Assembly (NCBI GenBank): GCA_965206975.1
Contig: OZ242253.1
Coordinates: forward strand, 1,054,001 to 1,118,000
DNA: 64,000 nt
DNA from: JAAXGI01 sp965206975
GTDB taxonomy: Bacteria; Gemmatimonadota; Gemmatimonadetes; Longimicrobiales; Gaopeijiaceae
Reading direction: 5' to 3'
Shown piece after piece: positions 9,147 through 18,352 of the stretch. The notes beneath the pieces were generated by a model. The model was not told the origin of the DNA and did no database searches. It was given only the letters and a program-made list of their open reading frames with translations. Position 1 is the first letter of the stretch. Each line of letters begins with the position of its first letter. The translations under genes were made by a program, and so were the position numbers.

Positions 9147-10733
9147 TCATCCTCCGATTCGGGAAGAGACCGAGCTGATGTCGAGCCCGTAGCGGTCCAT
9201 CACCGGGACATCGAACTCGAAGTCGTAGTAGGTGAGCTCCTGCAGCTGGAGGGTCGACTCACGCCATCCGATGTAGGAGTCGAGCAGGTTCTCCGCCGTG
9301 TCCACCTCGCGCCGGAGCGTTTGCAATAGGTCGAGGGCCGAAAGGGAGCCATCACGATACCCTTCCAGGCTCTGGGCCGAAGTGGCCTCTGCGAGCGCCA
9401 GGTTCTCGTCCATCGTCACCGCTCGCGCCTGGAGCTCAAGGACATCCTGTATCTCGTTCTCGATGTCCGAGACGATCTCGACCTCCGCCTCCTCCATCTG
9501 GAGCGCCGATCTCCTGAGGTTGACCCTAGCCGCCTCGATCCGGGCGCCTCTCTCGCCCCAGTCCCAGATCGGAACGGAGGCGTTCACCTCAACTGTGTAG
9601 GTGTTCTCGGGATCGGCAAGGAGGTTCGAGAAGTATGGATGGCGCATCTCGCGCCCGTAGGTGAACTCTACGTCCACCTGGAAGGCGTTTCTGCCCTGCA
9701 CCTCGTCGAGGTTGATCTGCCGCTCGCGCTCTTGGATCCGGATGCGCCTGAGCCTAGGCGCAAGCGTGCGCGCGAACTGGATCGCCCGCTCGATGTCGAT
9801 CTCGACGGGCTGGACATCGATCGTGGGATCGATGGTGATGGAGTCCGTCGACTGGAGATCCAGTTGCGTCCTCAGATCCGCGGTACGACGCCGGAACTCC
9901 GTCCTCGACTGCCGAAGCTGCTCTTCCGCGTTCGCCAGCTCGACCCGGATCTGGTCCCACTCGATCGTCCGTGTCGAGTCGCTCTGGGAGACCTCCAGAG
10001 CCGCCGCGGCGGCTTCCTGAAGGTCGGCCACGTACCCATCCCGAACCCCTTCCTCGTACGCAGTCTCGAAGAGCTGGAAGTAGTCGTCCGAGATGTCGTC
10101 GATAAGCTCAAGGAGGTCGTCGTAGTAGTCGATCTCCTCGCTCTCCAAATCGAGCTCGGCCTCCTCGAGGCTGTTCTTCAGTTCGTTCGGCTGGAAGAGA
10201 GGCTGGGTATATCGAATGAAGTAGCGGTTGTAGTACTCTACATCCCGGTCCCCGTCCGACTCGCGCTGCGCGAGTCGGTACACCCGGTTGTTGAGCGAGA
10301 GGTATCCGTTCGTAGGGTACCCGAAGAGGATTACCGGCTGGCGGATGGAGACCTGGCCCTCGAAGCGTAGCTCATTCTCGCTGAAGAACTCGTTTCGGCC
10401 CAAGTCCGTGTTGAAGTGCTCCTGTGAAATATCCTCCCACACTGGGGAGGAAACATCCAACGAGACGCTCGACCTGAGCCGGGCACGCTCCGCTCGGAGG
10501 CTCTGCGTCGACTGCTCGATATTCATTCCGAGGAAGCGGACCTCATAGCTGCTGCTCAGCGCCAGCGCCGTCATCCTTTCGAGCGTCATGTCGATGGCAT
10601 TCGCCTCCGACACCCCCGCCGGCTGCTGCGCCGCGACAGGCATCGCCAGCGCCGTCGCTCCGCCGAGGACGAGCACTCCCAGTACGCAGGCAGCGCAGCG
10701 CAGCCGCGAAATCCAACTCGCCTGGTGTGGCAT
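9147..10733 (-). CDS. TolC-family outer-membrane efflux protein
   Basis: Protein of 528 residues with signal peptide (about 10-35, AMPVAAQ). It has two long helical repeats typical of the OMF fold: residues about 45-290 and 310-510, with amphipathic stretches such as LRAERARLRSSVSLDVSSP and the repeat counterpart AARVNLRRSALQMEEAEVEI, and the phrase YRDGSLSALDLLQTLR that marks the family. It would form a trimeric outer-membrane and periplasmic tunnel. No inner-membrane pump or adaptor gene is next to it; instead it is followed directly by a cytochrome c peroxidase. ATG start with GGAGAGGAG directly upstream. Confidence 0.88.
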   Translation of the reverse strand: MPHQASWISRLRCAACVLGVLVLGGATALAMPVAAQQPAGVSEANAIDMTLERMTALALSSSYEVRFLGMNIEQSTQSLRAERARLRSSVSLDVSSPVWEDISQEHFNTDLGRNEFFSENELRFEGQVSIRQPVILFGYPTNGYLSLNNRVYRLAQRESDGDRDVEYYNRYFIRYTQPLFQPNELKNSLEEAELDLESEEIDYYDDLLELIDDISDDYFQLFETAYEEGVRDGYVADLQEAAAAALEVSQSDSTRTIEWDQIRVELANAEEQLRQSRTEFRRRTADLRTQLDLQSTDSITIDPTIDVQPVEIDIERAIQFARTLAPRLRRIRIQERERQINLDEVQGRNAFQVDVEFTYGREMRHPYFSNLLADPENTYTVEVNASVPIWDWGERGARIEAARVNLRRSALQMEEAEVEIVSDIENEIQDVLELQARAVTMDENLALAEATSAQSLEGYRDGSLSALDLLQTLRREVDTAENLLDSYIGWRESTLQLQELTYYDFEFDVPVMDRYGLDISSVSSRIGG

Positions 10734-11277
10734 CTCCTCTCCTTGGCTGACGCTGAAGCATCCTGGTCCGAAGCCGGCCGCCTACGTTGCGGACGCTCAG
10801 AACGCTTCAGTGGATCGAACGGATCTTCTTCGAGCTTCCCTCCGGCCTCCGGAGCTTTCCGTAGACTCCACGACCCGCAACCCGGTAGCCGAGCAAGACA
10901 CACCGGACATTCGCAATGCAGCGTTCGAGATCCGCGCCGGTCAGGCAGGCGGGTCAACGCTCTGCAGCCCCGGCAGAGGACGGCACCGCTCCGATTTCGC
11001 TCATCGAGCTCGAAGACTTGGCCCGCTCACGTTACGTTCCCGTCTTCGAGGGCCGCGAGGAACGGGAGCGCGGCGCCTCCCGGCGACCCGGCGGCTTCCT
11101 GGAGCGCGCGGAACCCTAAGCCCGTGACGAGCGGCGGGGCCCGGAGGCCGGATGAATCCCCGCGACGTGTCGCAGCCCCCATTGACTCTGAGGCGGAACG
11201 CGTCGGATTCGTTAGGTCATGGGTACGACCCGCGTCCGCACCCCGTGTCACGTCGAGCACCACCGCGACCGAGAGCC
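10734..11277. other. Intergenic, no gene supported
   Basis: About 540 bases between divergent TolC and nitroreductase genes. A plus-strand frame 10916-11119 (67 residues) and a longer upstream extension of the nitroreductase frame exist but have no ribosome-binding site or recognisable family. Around 11204-11255 a short hairpin faintly recalls a tRNA 3-prime half, but no cloverleaf forms. Confidence 0.4.
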
Positions 11278-11946
11278 ATGCCAGAGCCACACTTCATTCC
11301 GCTTCCCGCCTACGTCGAAATTCCCCAAGACGAGATGAAGGCCCGTGCAACGAGCTTCCTGGGTGAGATGCGCAGGCGCCGGACGGTTCGCGACTATTCC
11401 GACCGGCCGGTCGCCCGCAGGGTCATCGAGCATTGCCTACTCGCGGCCGGTACGGCCCCGAGCGGCGCGAACCGGCAGCCATGGCACTTCGTCGTCGTAA
11501 GTTGCCCGGCGATCAAGAGGGCGATTCGCGAGGCGGCCGAGGAGGAAGAACGTGCCTTCTATAGCCGGCGCGCTACGGACGAGTGGCTCGAAGCACTCGA
11601 GCCCCTCGGTACGGGGCCCGAGAAGCCCTTCTTAGAGAGGGCCCCTTGCCTCATCGTGATCTTCGCGAGGAGCTACGACGTGGACGGGAGTGGGAAGAAG
11701 ACGAAGAACTACTACGTAACGGAGTCGGTGGGCATCGCCACCGGGATACTGATCACGGCCGTGCACCGGGCAGGTCTCGCCTCCCTCACCCATACGCCCT
11801 CGCCGATGGGGTTTCTCGCCGACATTCTCGGCCGGCCCGAGAATGAGCGTCCATTTCTGATCCTCGCCGTCGGCTATCCCGACGAAGCCGCGATGGTACC
11901 GGATATCGGGAGGAAGGCGCTCGACGACGTCGTCACATTCCGCTGA
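11278..11946 (+). CDS. Nitroreductase, iodotyrosine deiodinase-like
   Basis: FMN flavoprotein of 222 residues. The sequence follows the IYD branch of the nitroreductase fold: FLGEMRRRRTVRDYSDRPV (FMN phosphate), PSGANRQPWHFVVV, the lid segment EEEERAFYSRRATDEWLEAL and PLGTGPEKPFLERAPCLIV, then ATGILITAVHRAGLASLTHTP. Bacterial members reductively dehalogenate halotyrosines or act on related phenols; the lid E-Y-K triad seems kept in part (E..FY..R). I chose ATG 11278, which gives the normal family length; a frame to 11152 adds an Arg/Pro-rich tail. It stands alone on the plus strand. Confidence 0.88.
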   Translation: MPEPHFIPLPAYVEIPQDEMKARATSFLGEMRRRRTVRDYSDRPVARRVIEHCLLAAGTAPSGANRQPWHFVVVSCPAIKRAIREAAEEEERAFYSRRATDEWLEALEPLGTGPEKPFLERAPCLIVIFARSYDVDGSGKKTKNYYVTESVGIATGILITAVHRAGLASLTHTPSPMGFLADILGRPENERPFLILAVGYPDEAAMVPDIGRKALDDVVTFR

Positions 11947-12047
11947 TCGCCGACACGCCCCTGGATGCTCAACACACCGATCGACCGCCGCGATCGTGAT
12001 CGGGAGCAGCTGCGATGGGCACGCTCCGTCGAGGTGCACCCCAGCCC

Positions 12048-12078
12048 GTTAGCGGGTCGTTGCGTGGGCCCCGCTAAC
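12048..12078. repeat. 9-bp inverted repeat upstream of NHL lipoprotein gene
   Basis: Bases 12048-12056 and 12070-12078 are reverse complements (GTTAGCGGG/CCCGCTAAC) with a 13-base loop. It could end nitroreductase transcription or be an operator for the NHL gene; there is no T-tract. Confidence 0.4.
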
Positions 12079-12134
12079 ACCCGAACTTGTTGGGTAGCGG
12101 AGAGAGTGAGGATAAGACTCGCACGGAGGCAGCC

Positions 12135-13286
12135 ATGTCATCGTTACGACTCCTGGGTTTCTTGGTTGTAGGAACGGTCATCTTCAGCGGATGCGCCGCT
12201 GAGTCAGGGCCGCCGGCGCCGATGGTCGTCGAGGGGGCGAACCCGGTCACCGGCGAGGGGCTCGCGAACCCGAACCCGACACGTATCGGGAATTGGGCCA
12301 CCCTCCCGGAGGGCCGGGAGTGGGGGTCGACGGCAGGCCTCGACATCGACCCGACGGACGGCCACGTCTGGGGCTACGAGCGATGTGCCTCGGGCTCTGC
12401 CGGAGGCCCGGGGGTCAACTGCGACAACAACCCCGTCGACCCGATCTTCAAGTTCGACCGGAATTCGGGGGAGATCCTGGCCAACTTCGGTGCCGGTATC
12501 TTCGTGACGCCCCACGGGATCGGGGTGGACGAGGACGGGAACGTCTGGGTAACAGACTTCGCGGGGAACGAAGCCGGAACCAAGGGTCACCAGGTGCATA
12601 AATTCACCCCAGATGGCGAGCTGCTCATGAGCCTCGGCATCGCGGGCCAGCCCGGGAACGGCCCGGGTCAGCTGAACCAGCCCAACGATGTGATTATAGG
12701 GCCCGACGGGAACATCTACGTCGCGGACGGCCACTCGGGTCAGAACCTGACAACCGATGCCGACATGGATGAGGCACGCGCCGCCGGGCTGACGGGCCGG
12801 ATCGTCAAGTACTCACCCGAGGGCGAGTACGTCATGGAGTGGGGGGAGATCGGCACAGACCACGGTCAATTCCGCACCCCACACGCCCTCGAGTTCGACG
12901 CGCAGGGTCGGCTCTGGGTCGCGGACCGGGGGAATCACCGCCTCGAGATCTACGACCAGAACGGCAACTACCTCGAGTCCCGGTATCAGTTCGGCCGGAT
13001 CAGCGACCTCTTCATCACCGAAGACCAGATGGTGTACGCCATCGACTCCGAGTCCAACCGCCTCCGCCATATCAACTGGAGGAACGGGGTCCGGATCGGG
13101 CCCTTGGACCAAGATGTTCTCGTGGGCTTTATCCCGGGATGGGACTCTGACAGCCGTCCGAACCACGGCGTCGCCGGAGAAGGCGTGGGAGTGGACGCGG
13201 ACGGTAACGTCTACGTGGCGGAAGGACCGTCCTCCCTCGCCGATGCGGGCTCAGCCTTCACGAAGTATGAGGTAGGAGACATGTAG
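12135..13286 (+). CDS. NHL-repeat lipoprotein
   Basis: Lipoprotein of 383 residues: signal peptide with lipobox IFSGC (Cys about residue 21), then an NHL propeller with HGIGVDEDGNVWVTDFAG, DVIIGPDGNIYVADGHSG and HALEFDAQGRLWVADRGNHR. Blade order, spacing and a Cys pair near the N-terminus (YERCASGS...NCDNN) match the secreted NHL protein at 523-1536, so the two are paralogues with different anchoring. No catalytic assignment. The ATG has GGAGG six bases upstream; a longer frame from 12087 is unlikely. A strong terminator follows at 13301. Confidence 0.88.
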   Translation: MSSLRLLGFLVVGTVIFSGCAAESGPPAPMVVEGANPVTGEGLANPNPTRIGNWATLPEGREWGSTAGLDIDPTDGHVWGYERCASGSAGGPGVNCDNNPVDPIFKFDRNSGEILANFGAGIFVTPHGIGVDEDGNVWVTDFAGNEAGTKGHQVHKFTPDGELLMSLGIAGQPGNGPGQLNQPNDVIIGPDGNIYVADGHSGQNLTTDADMDEARAAGLTGRIVKYSPEGEYVMEWGEIGTDHGQFRTPHALEFDAQGRLWVADRGNHRLEIYDQNGNYLESRYQFGRISDLFITEDQMVYAIDSESNRLRHINWRNGVRIGPLDQDVLVGFIPGWDSDSRPNHGVAGEGVGVDADGNVYVAEGPSSLADAGSAFTKYEVGDM

Positions 13287-13300
13287 GGAGGTGCCCTGCC

Positions 13301-13340
13301 AGGGACCCCCGGCGAAGGCCGGGGGTCCCTTCTTCTTCAT
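13301..13340 (+). terminator. Rho-independent terminator after NHL lipoprotein gene
   Basis: A 13-bp perfect GC-rich stem (13301-13313 with 13318-13330), GAAG tetraloop, then TCTTCTTCAT. It lies 14 bases after the stop codon. Confidence 0.92.
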
Positions 13341-13432
13341 CGTACTGCTCGGCGGCCGGCCTCCGCCTCGCCCTGGGGCGGAACGGCGCAGTGGGTGTCA
13401 TCGCGGCCGGGGTGGGTCGCGCCCGCACCGAC

Positions 13433-15046
13433 TCAATCCGTTCGTTCGAGGGAAGCGAGCGCCGCCTCGAAGTCCGCCCAGGAGATCGGCGCCCCGTGAA
13501 CGGGAGCCACGGTCGACACCTCGAGTCCCATCCGCTCCACTTGGTTGCGGAAGCTCCGCATCGCCGGGAGCTGCGAGCTCCGGGGAGGTTCGTGCGTATC
13601 GAAGAGGTCCGCCTCGAATGCGATCCCCTCTTCCGGGAGGTATGCCATCAGCATTCCGGAGACGTGCGCGAGGGGCTGCACGTAGTAGACCCGAAGGATC
13701 CGCGAGTCGTCGGCGATCACGTAGTTCTCCTGCACCGCCTCGTAGTTGTAGCCTTCGGACAACTCCGTCGGGGGCCACTTGGAGACGATGTCCGGCACTA
13801 CCGTCCGCGGCTCGTATACGAGCACGTCGGTGTTCAGGAACTCGAGGTTGCTCATGTGGGTGACGATCGTAGAGCCGATGTGCAGGTACGTCCTGAGCCC
13901 GCCGATGTGGTCGAAGTGCGGATGCGAGGTGATCAACCAGCGGATGGGTTTGTCGGGCGCCAGCCGCACGACCTCCTCGATGACCGCGAGGCTCCGCTCC
14001 TCATCTCCCGGCGCCTCGAACACAGCGACAAAGTCGTCAAACTCCACCATGTAGCTGTTTGACGGCCCGCCGCCGAGGAGGTAGACCCCGCTTGCCATCT
14101 CGGTGACGACCACCTCCGTCTCGAAAGTCGCATCCTGAACCGCCGCGGGTACGGGGCCGGGGTCGAGGCAGACATTCGGCTGAACGTCGGGGAACCTCCC
14201 CCCGTATCCGTTGTGCCCCGTGCTCTGACGATAGAACTGCCAGTTGTCGTCCCATCCGTGGTGGGAGTGCCACGCGACAGGCCACTTCACGTCGCCGAAG
14301 CTCAGTTGCTCCGTCGACTCGTGCTCGATGTTGAAGTCGCCGAGAGCCGGGTCGTTCACCGTCGTCTTGATCCGCTGGATCTGGTTCTGCGAGTTGATCG
14401 TCGCATCCACACGATACTTGCCGAACATCGTGATCGCCACGACGTGCATCTTCTCGGGACGGACCACGTTTCCGTCACGGCCCTTCTCGATCTGCTCCCA
14501 GCGCCAGAAGGCGATGGGGTTCGCCCCCGGGTGGCGGGCAGCCTTGATGAAGCCGTGGGGATTCAGCCAGAGATCGAGCTGGTAGAGCTCGGCTAGCTCC
14601 GGTGGGACCGGGACGGGCTCCCCGTCGCCATCGATGTGCCACGCCGCGCCACCACTCACGATGTGGGTCTGGCGCACCTCCCTCTGCGTCGACGTGCCCC
14701 CCTCCCAGCCGAGCCCGTACTTCCACGATGCGGGGCTGATCCCGGGCTCGCGGTCGAAGGTTTCAACGCTCGTTCCGGTCTCCCAGTTGATACTCCGGGT
14801 GTAGTTGTTCAGACCGCCGATGCGGGGCCAGTCCACATTCACCGCATTCTCGAAGGTTTGGCCGACCGCGCCGCTGTATCCGTCCCCCGAGAGCGTGATG
14901 CAGCGGAGATTCGATTCGCCGATCTCCTGGGCGGCAGCGGCAAGGAGCGGTGCGGGGTCCACATACCCCGGCGGAAAGTCCTGCGCTACCAACGTGTGCA
15001 TACAGACGGGCAGTAGAGCTACCGCCCCAAGCACGCTCCTGGCCAT
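13433..15046 (-). CDS. Exported metallo-beta-lactamase-fold hydrolase
   Basis: Protein of 537 residues with signal peptide (AVALLPVCMHTLVAQ). Residues about 20-280 form an N-terminal domain without recognised motifs but rich in W/H/Y. The MBL domain follows with GVYLLGGGPSNSYMVEF, the metal motif SHPHFDHIGG, and later HVSGML, FEADLFD and VAPVHGAP. Substrate unknown; this architecture occurs in exported MBL proteins annotated as possible hydrolases of secreted compounds. The start at 15046 has GAGGAGG upstream; the open frame to 15703 is only an extension without signal sequence. Divergent from the B3-type MBL gene at 15506. Confidence 0.85.
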   Translation of the reverse strand: MARSVLGAVALLPVCMHTLVAQDFPPGYVDPAPLLAAAAQEIGESNLRCITLSGDGYSGAVGQTFENAVNVDWPRIGGLNNYTRSINWETGTSVETFDREPGISPASWKYGLGWEGGTSTQREVRQTHIVSGGAAWHIDGDGEPVPVPPELAELYQLDLWLNPHGFIKAARHPGANPIAFWRWEQIEKGRDGNVVRPEKMHVVAITMFGKYRVDATINSQNQIQRIKTTVNDPALGDFNIEHESTEQLSFGDVKWPVAWHSHHGWDDNWQFYRQSTGHNGYGGRFPDVQPNVCLDPGPVPAAVQDATFETEVVVTEMASGVYLLGGGPSNSYMVEFDDFVAVFEAPGDEERSLAVIEEVVRLAPDKPIRWLITSHPHFDHIGGLRTYLHIGSTIVTHMSNLEFLNTDVLVYEPRTVVPDIVSKWPPTELSEGYNYEAVQENYVIADDSRILRVYYVQPLAHVSGMLMAYLPEEGIAFEADLFDTHEPPRSSQLPAMRSFRNQVERMGLEVSTVAPVHGAPISWADFEAALASLERTD

Positions 15047-15505
15047 CGTTGCCTCCTCGGTTGGGCCCCGTTCGACCGCGGAAAACGAGGCGCCTTCTCT
15101 CCGCTCGGCGGGTGAGAAACGTACGCCGGACGGACGGACATGGACAGCCGCCTGCGCTGAGCCGGCGGCAGCCGCGAAGAAGCTGGTGTCCCGGTTCGCG
15201 AGACGCTCGGCCCGGGGGGCGAAACGGCCGTCACTCGCCTCGGTACGGAAGCACAACTGTCGAAGTGCCCGGACAGGAGGCGCTGCACTTGGAATGGCGA
15301 CGGGAGGCACCTCAAGGGCTCCGACCGCAAATGGACCCCGATCCTCTCTTGCTACCCCTACCGAGGCACTCCATCTTCGAGGTGTCGCCGCCGGGGGGCC
15401 GGGCTTTGGCTGCGCTCTCTCGGCGACGACGCGCACCGCCCTCGAATTCGCAGGGTGATCCCGGCGACCAGAACTGCGGTCGTGATTCCCGTACCCCCGG
15501 TGGAC
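15047..15505. other. Divergent promoter region between two MBL-fold genes
   Basis: About 460 bases with no credible gene; the frames that cross it are upstream extensions of the two MBL genes. No clear promoter or repeat seen. Confidence 0.4.
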
Positions 15506-16378
15506 ATGATGACAACTTGGACTCTCCGTGGCAGCGGCGCCGTGGCGCTCGCCGTCACACTCGCGATGATCGCCTCCGCCCCGGTGCTCGCACAGAATCC
15601 GAACTGGACCCGGCCGTTCCCAAGCCACCGTGTCATCGCCAACCTCTATGCCGTCGGTACCTACGATCTCGGCGTGTTCCTGATCACTGACGAGGAGGGG
15701 CACATCCTCATCAACACGGGACTCGAGGATTCCACGTCACTGATTCGAGAGAACGTCGAGTCGCTCGGCTTTCGCCTCGAGGATGTCGAGATCCTCCTCA
15801 CCATGCAGGCACACTGGGATCACACGGCTGCGATGGCGGAGATCAGCGAGGTCGCCGGTGCGGAGGTATGGGCGACGGCGGGCGACGCGAGGGTGCTCGA
15901 GGATGGAGGCTTCAGCGATCCCCACTTCGGTGGCCGCCAGTCGTTCAGACCCATGAGCGTGGACAAGCTCATCGCGGACGGTGAGGTGATCGAGCTCGGG
16001 GAGATCCATCTAACGGTGCACGAGCATCCGGGCCACACGGAGGGGAGCTCGAGCTACACGATGCAGGTGACCGAGAACGGTCGGGACTACGATGTGGCGA
16101 TCGCCAACATGGGCACGATCAATGCGGGGAAACGACTCGTCGTCGACCCGACCTACCCGGGTGTCGCCGGGGACTTCGCCCGCACCTATGCCAGCCAGAA
16201 GGCAATGGATGTGGACGTGTGGGTTTCAGCCCACGGGGGCCAATACGGCCTCCACGACAAGTACGAGCCGGGACAGGCATACAGCCCTGAGACCTTCGTC
16301 GACCCCGATGGTTTCCTGGCGGCTGTCGAGGTATTAGAAGAGGCCTACGTGGAGCAGCTGGCCGAGGAACGGCGGTAA
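15506..16378 (+). CDS. Subclass-B3-type metallo-beta-lactamase, Gln-variant metal site
   Basis: About 290 residues with signal peptide (VALAVTLAMIASAPVLAQ). The zinc motif reads MQAHWDH, that is Q-x-H-x-D-H; later ligands are in HEHPGHTEGSS and SAHGGQYGLHDKY. In B3 enzymes position 116 is usually His, while GOB-type enzymes have Gln there, as here. The family hydrolyses beta-lactams in the periplasm, but many environmental relatives have other activities, so resistance is not claimed. The start is ATG 15506 or 15509; the ribosome-binding site is weak (GGTGG). Divergent from a second exported MBL protein. Confidence 0.85.
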   Translation: MMTTWTLRGSGAVALAVTLAMIASAPVLAQNPNWTRPFPSHRVIANLYAVGTYDLGVFLITDEEGHILINTGLEDSTSLIRENVESLGFRLEDVEILLTMQAHWDHTAAMAEISEVAGAEVWATAGDARVLEDGGFSDPHFGGRQSFRPMSVDKLIADGEVIELGEIHLTVHEHPGHTEGSSSYTMQVTENGRDYDVAIANMGTINAGKRLVVDPTYPGVAGDFARTYASQKAMDVDVWVSAHGGQYGLHDKYEPGQAYSPETFVDPDGFLAAVEVLEEAYVEQLAEERR

Positions 16379-16620
16379 GGCAAAGCGCCTGCGACAGCGA
16401 GATCCGGCACCCGATGTGTTCAACTCGGATCCTGCAGGGAGAGGTGAAATAGGGCATCATGGGTGTGGATGGGACCGGAGGGGAAGTTGGCGGGGAAAGG
16501 GGGGCTGACGGAGGGAAATGAGGCAGCTCGGACGTGTGGTTTTGAGCGGGCGAGGCGGTGTTGGACGGACGGGGAGCAAGCCCGGAGGATGGGGCCTGGA
16601 GGAATGCGGGGCGGGAGTAG

Positions 16621-18012
16621 TCAGGCTGGGAGAGGAGGCGGGAGTCCGGAGGCGAGGCGTCTGAGAGCGAGGAGGATATGGGGTCTGGCGGGATCGTCAC
16701 GGAGCAACTGGACGTAGAGCTTGCGGCTGTGGCGAGTGAGCTTGGCGGGCAAGCGGAGGAGCCGGAGGCGGTTGGGTTGAGCTGTGCGCCAGGCTCCGGA
16801 GAGGGCGGTGGTCCTGAGTGTGTGGAGGAGCTGGTAGGCGATGGCGCTGAGGGCCCAGAGGAGCGCGTTGCCATCGAGGTCATCGATGGCGGTGGCCCCT
16901 GCTCCGAGCTGGCCGAGTTCCTTGATCCTCTGTTCGACGACAGCGCCCTGGTTGTAGCGGCGCCAGGCGGTGAGGACGTGGATGCCTTCGATGTTGGTGA
17001 GTACGTGAGCGCTTAGTGGGACTTCGTAGGTGTCGAGCGCGAGGGTGTCTGGGCCTTGGAGCGGACGCCGTGTGTGGAGCGAGAGAAGACGGACGCCCCA
17101 CAGACAGCCGGAGGTGGTCCAGAGCTCATGACCGGGGAAGATGTGCTCACCCTTGCGAGAGCGACGCCAGGGCTGGTGGTGGTCGGCAAGCCAGCGGTGG
17201 GCAGGGAGCTTGAGCAGGAAACGGACCTCGAGGTCATCGAGGGTCCGTACCATGGATCGGCTGAAGAAGCCCTTGTCGAGACGCACGGTGATGGTCTCGA
17301 CCCCCACGGAGCGCAGGCGCCCCACCAAGTCGGTGATCCACGCCTCGGCCCCCGCGGCGGTGGGGGCGTTGCCCGGGCGCCAACGGATGCCCATACAGTC
17401 TCCCGTCTCCTGAACGAAGGCCAGAAGCGGATGGTGCGACGGTCGACCGGGCTTGTGCGGATTGTAGCCCCGCTCGGCGCCCACTTGCTTGCGTCCGTAG
17501 CGCACGCTGACGGTGGAGTCGAGGGTCAGGGTCAGCGCCCGGGGCACGCCCCCCAGTCTCCAGCGCCGGCACACGATGTGCCACAGGAGTTCGTCGAGGA
17601 GGGGCACGAGCGGCTCACCTGCGCGGCGCAACCAGCGTCCGAACGTGGTGGGATCGGGCAGGCGAGTCCAGCCGAACAGGCGTCGAATGCCGCGCCGGTC
17701 CAGGAGCGGCAAATCGTCGAGCACGCGGCCACCGTAGAGCAGAAGCACGACCCACACCTCGACCATCAGGCTGGGACGGAAGAAGCCGGCAAGCCCTTCG
17801 CTCCGACGGTCGATCCAGGAGCCCAGGCCCATGCCGTCCCACAGATACCGGACCAGGATCAGCCCGCCTCCATCGGTCAGATCCCGGGCGCTGTGACGAA
17901 TCCGTAGCGGGGAGCCCTCACCTTGTACATGGGGCCGAGAACAGATACGATGGTTGCGCACCGTCTGGGTGCCTTTTGTGGCGAGGAACCTTCTTGGACG
18001 AAGTGCCCTCAA
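16621..18012 (-). CDS. IS1380-family transposase
   Basis: Transposase of 463 residues, apparently full length. The DDE(RNase H-like) core is visible: LTLTLDSTVSVRYGRKQVG with Asp, GYNPHKPGRPSHHPLLAF which marks the IS1380 family, TITVRLDKGFFS with the second Asp, and YNQGAVVEQRIKELGQLGAG holding the final Glu region. The start is a TTG at 18012; alternatives further in are not obvious. The element ends lie probably near 16.4 and 18.0 kb, but I could not find convincing terminal inverted repeats. Its upstream end lies within about 45 bases of the DUF2905 start. Confidence 0.85.
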   Translation of the reverse strand: MRALRPRRFLATKGTQTVRNHRICSRPHVQGEGSPLRIRHSARDLTDGGGLILVRYLWDGMGLGSWIDRRSEGLAGFFRPSLMVEVWVVLLLYGGRVLDDLPLLDRRGIRRLFGWTRLPDPTTFGRWLRRAGEPLVPLLDELLWHIVCRRWRLGGVPRALTLTLDSTVSVRYGRKQVGAERGYNPHKPGRPSHHPLLAFVQETGDCMGIRWRPGNAPTAAGAEAWITDLVGRLRSVGVETITVRLDKGFFSRSMVRTLDDLEVRFLLKLPAHRWLADHHQPWRRSRKGEHIFPGHELWTTSGCLWGVRLLSLHTRRPLQGPDTLALDTYEVPLSAHVLTNIEGIHVLTAWRRYNQGAVVEQRIKELGQLGAGATAIDDLDGNALLWALSAIAYQLLHTLRTTALSGAWRTAQPNRLRLLRLPAKLTRHSRKLYVQLLRDDPARPHILLALRRLASGLPPPLPA

Positions 18013-18057
18013 CCTAAGGCCTTAGACGGTGTTTTTCTTCCCTATGCTACTCCCCTC

Positions 18058-18261
18058 ATGCAGGATCCGGGTTCATTGCTAGGCCCCGTGCTCGTGGCAC
18101 TCGGGGGCCTTCTGATCCTCCTGGGGCTCCTCGTCTGGACCAACCTGGCGTCATGGTTCGGGCACCTGCCGGGGGACATCCGGGTGGTACGCCCGAACAC
18201 GGGCATTTACATCCCCGTCACCTCGATGGTGATCCTCTCCATCGTCCTCGCGTTGCTTTGA
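18058..18261 (+). CDS. DUF2905 small membrane protein
   Basis: 67 residues with two transmembrane helices (about 8-28 and 45-66) joined by the DUF2905 signature WFGHLPGDIRVVRPN. Function of the family is unknown. ATG 18058 gives the family's usual length; the longer open frame to 17923 runs into the transposon. The insertion of the IS1380-type element directly upstream may have changed its promoter. Confidence 0.8.
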   Translation: MQDPGSLLGPVLVALGGLLILLGLLVWTNLASWFGHLPGDIRVVRPNTGIYIPVTSMVILSIVLALL

Positions 18262-18352
18262 AAACTCCTGTAGCCGCTTCCCCGCACCGGCAACCTCGCC
18301 GGCCGATGCTCCCCCCCGTGTCGATGCCGCCGCACCAACAATAGGACGCGGC

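Noticed and set aside
11204..11255. tRNA-like 3-prime half upstream of the nitroreductase
   Set aside because: Hairpin with a bulge only; no D-arm, anticodon arm or proper T-arm can be formed.
13433..15703. 756-residue version of the exported MBL protein
   Set aside because: The first 219 residues lack protein character and the internal ATG 15046 has a ribosome-binding site and signal peptide.
16379..18057. Exact ends of the IS1380-type element
   Set aside because: Only weak similarity between both flanks; no convincing inverted repeat or target duplication, so no boundaries given.
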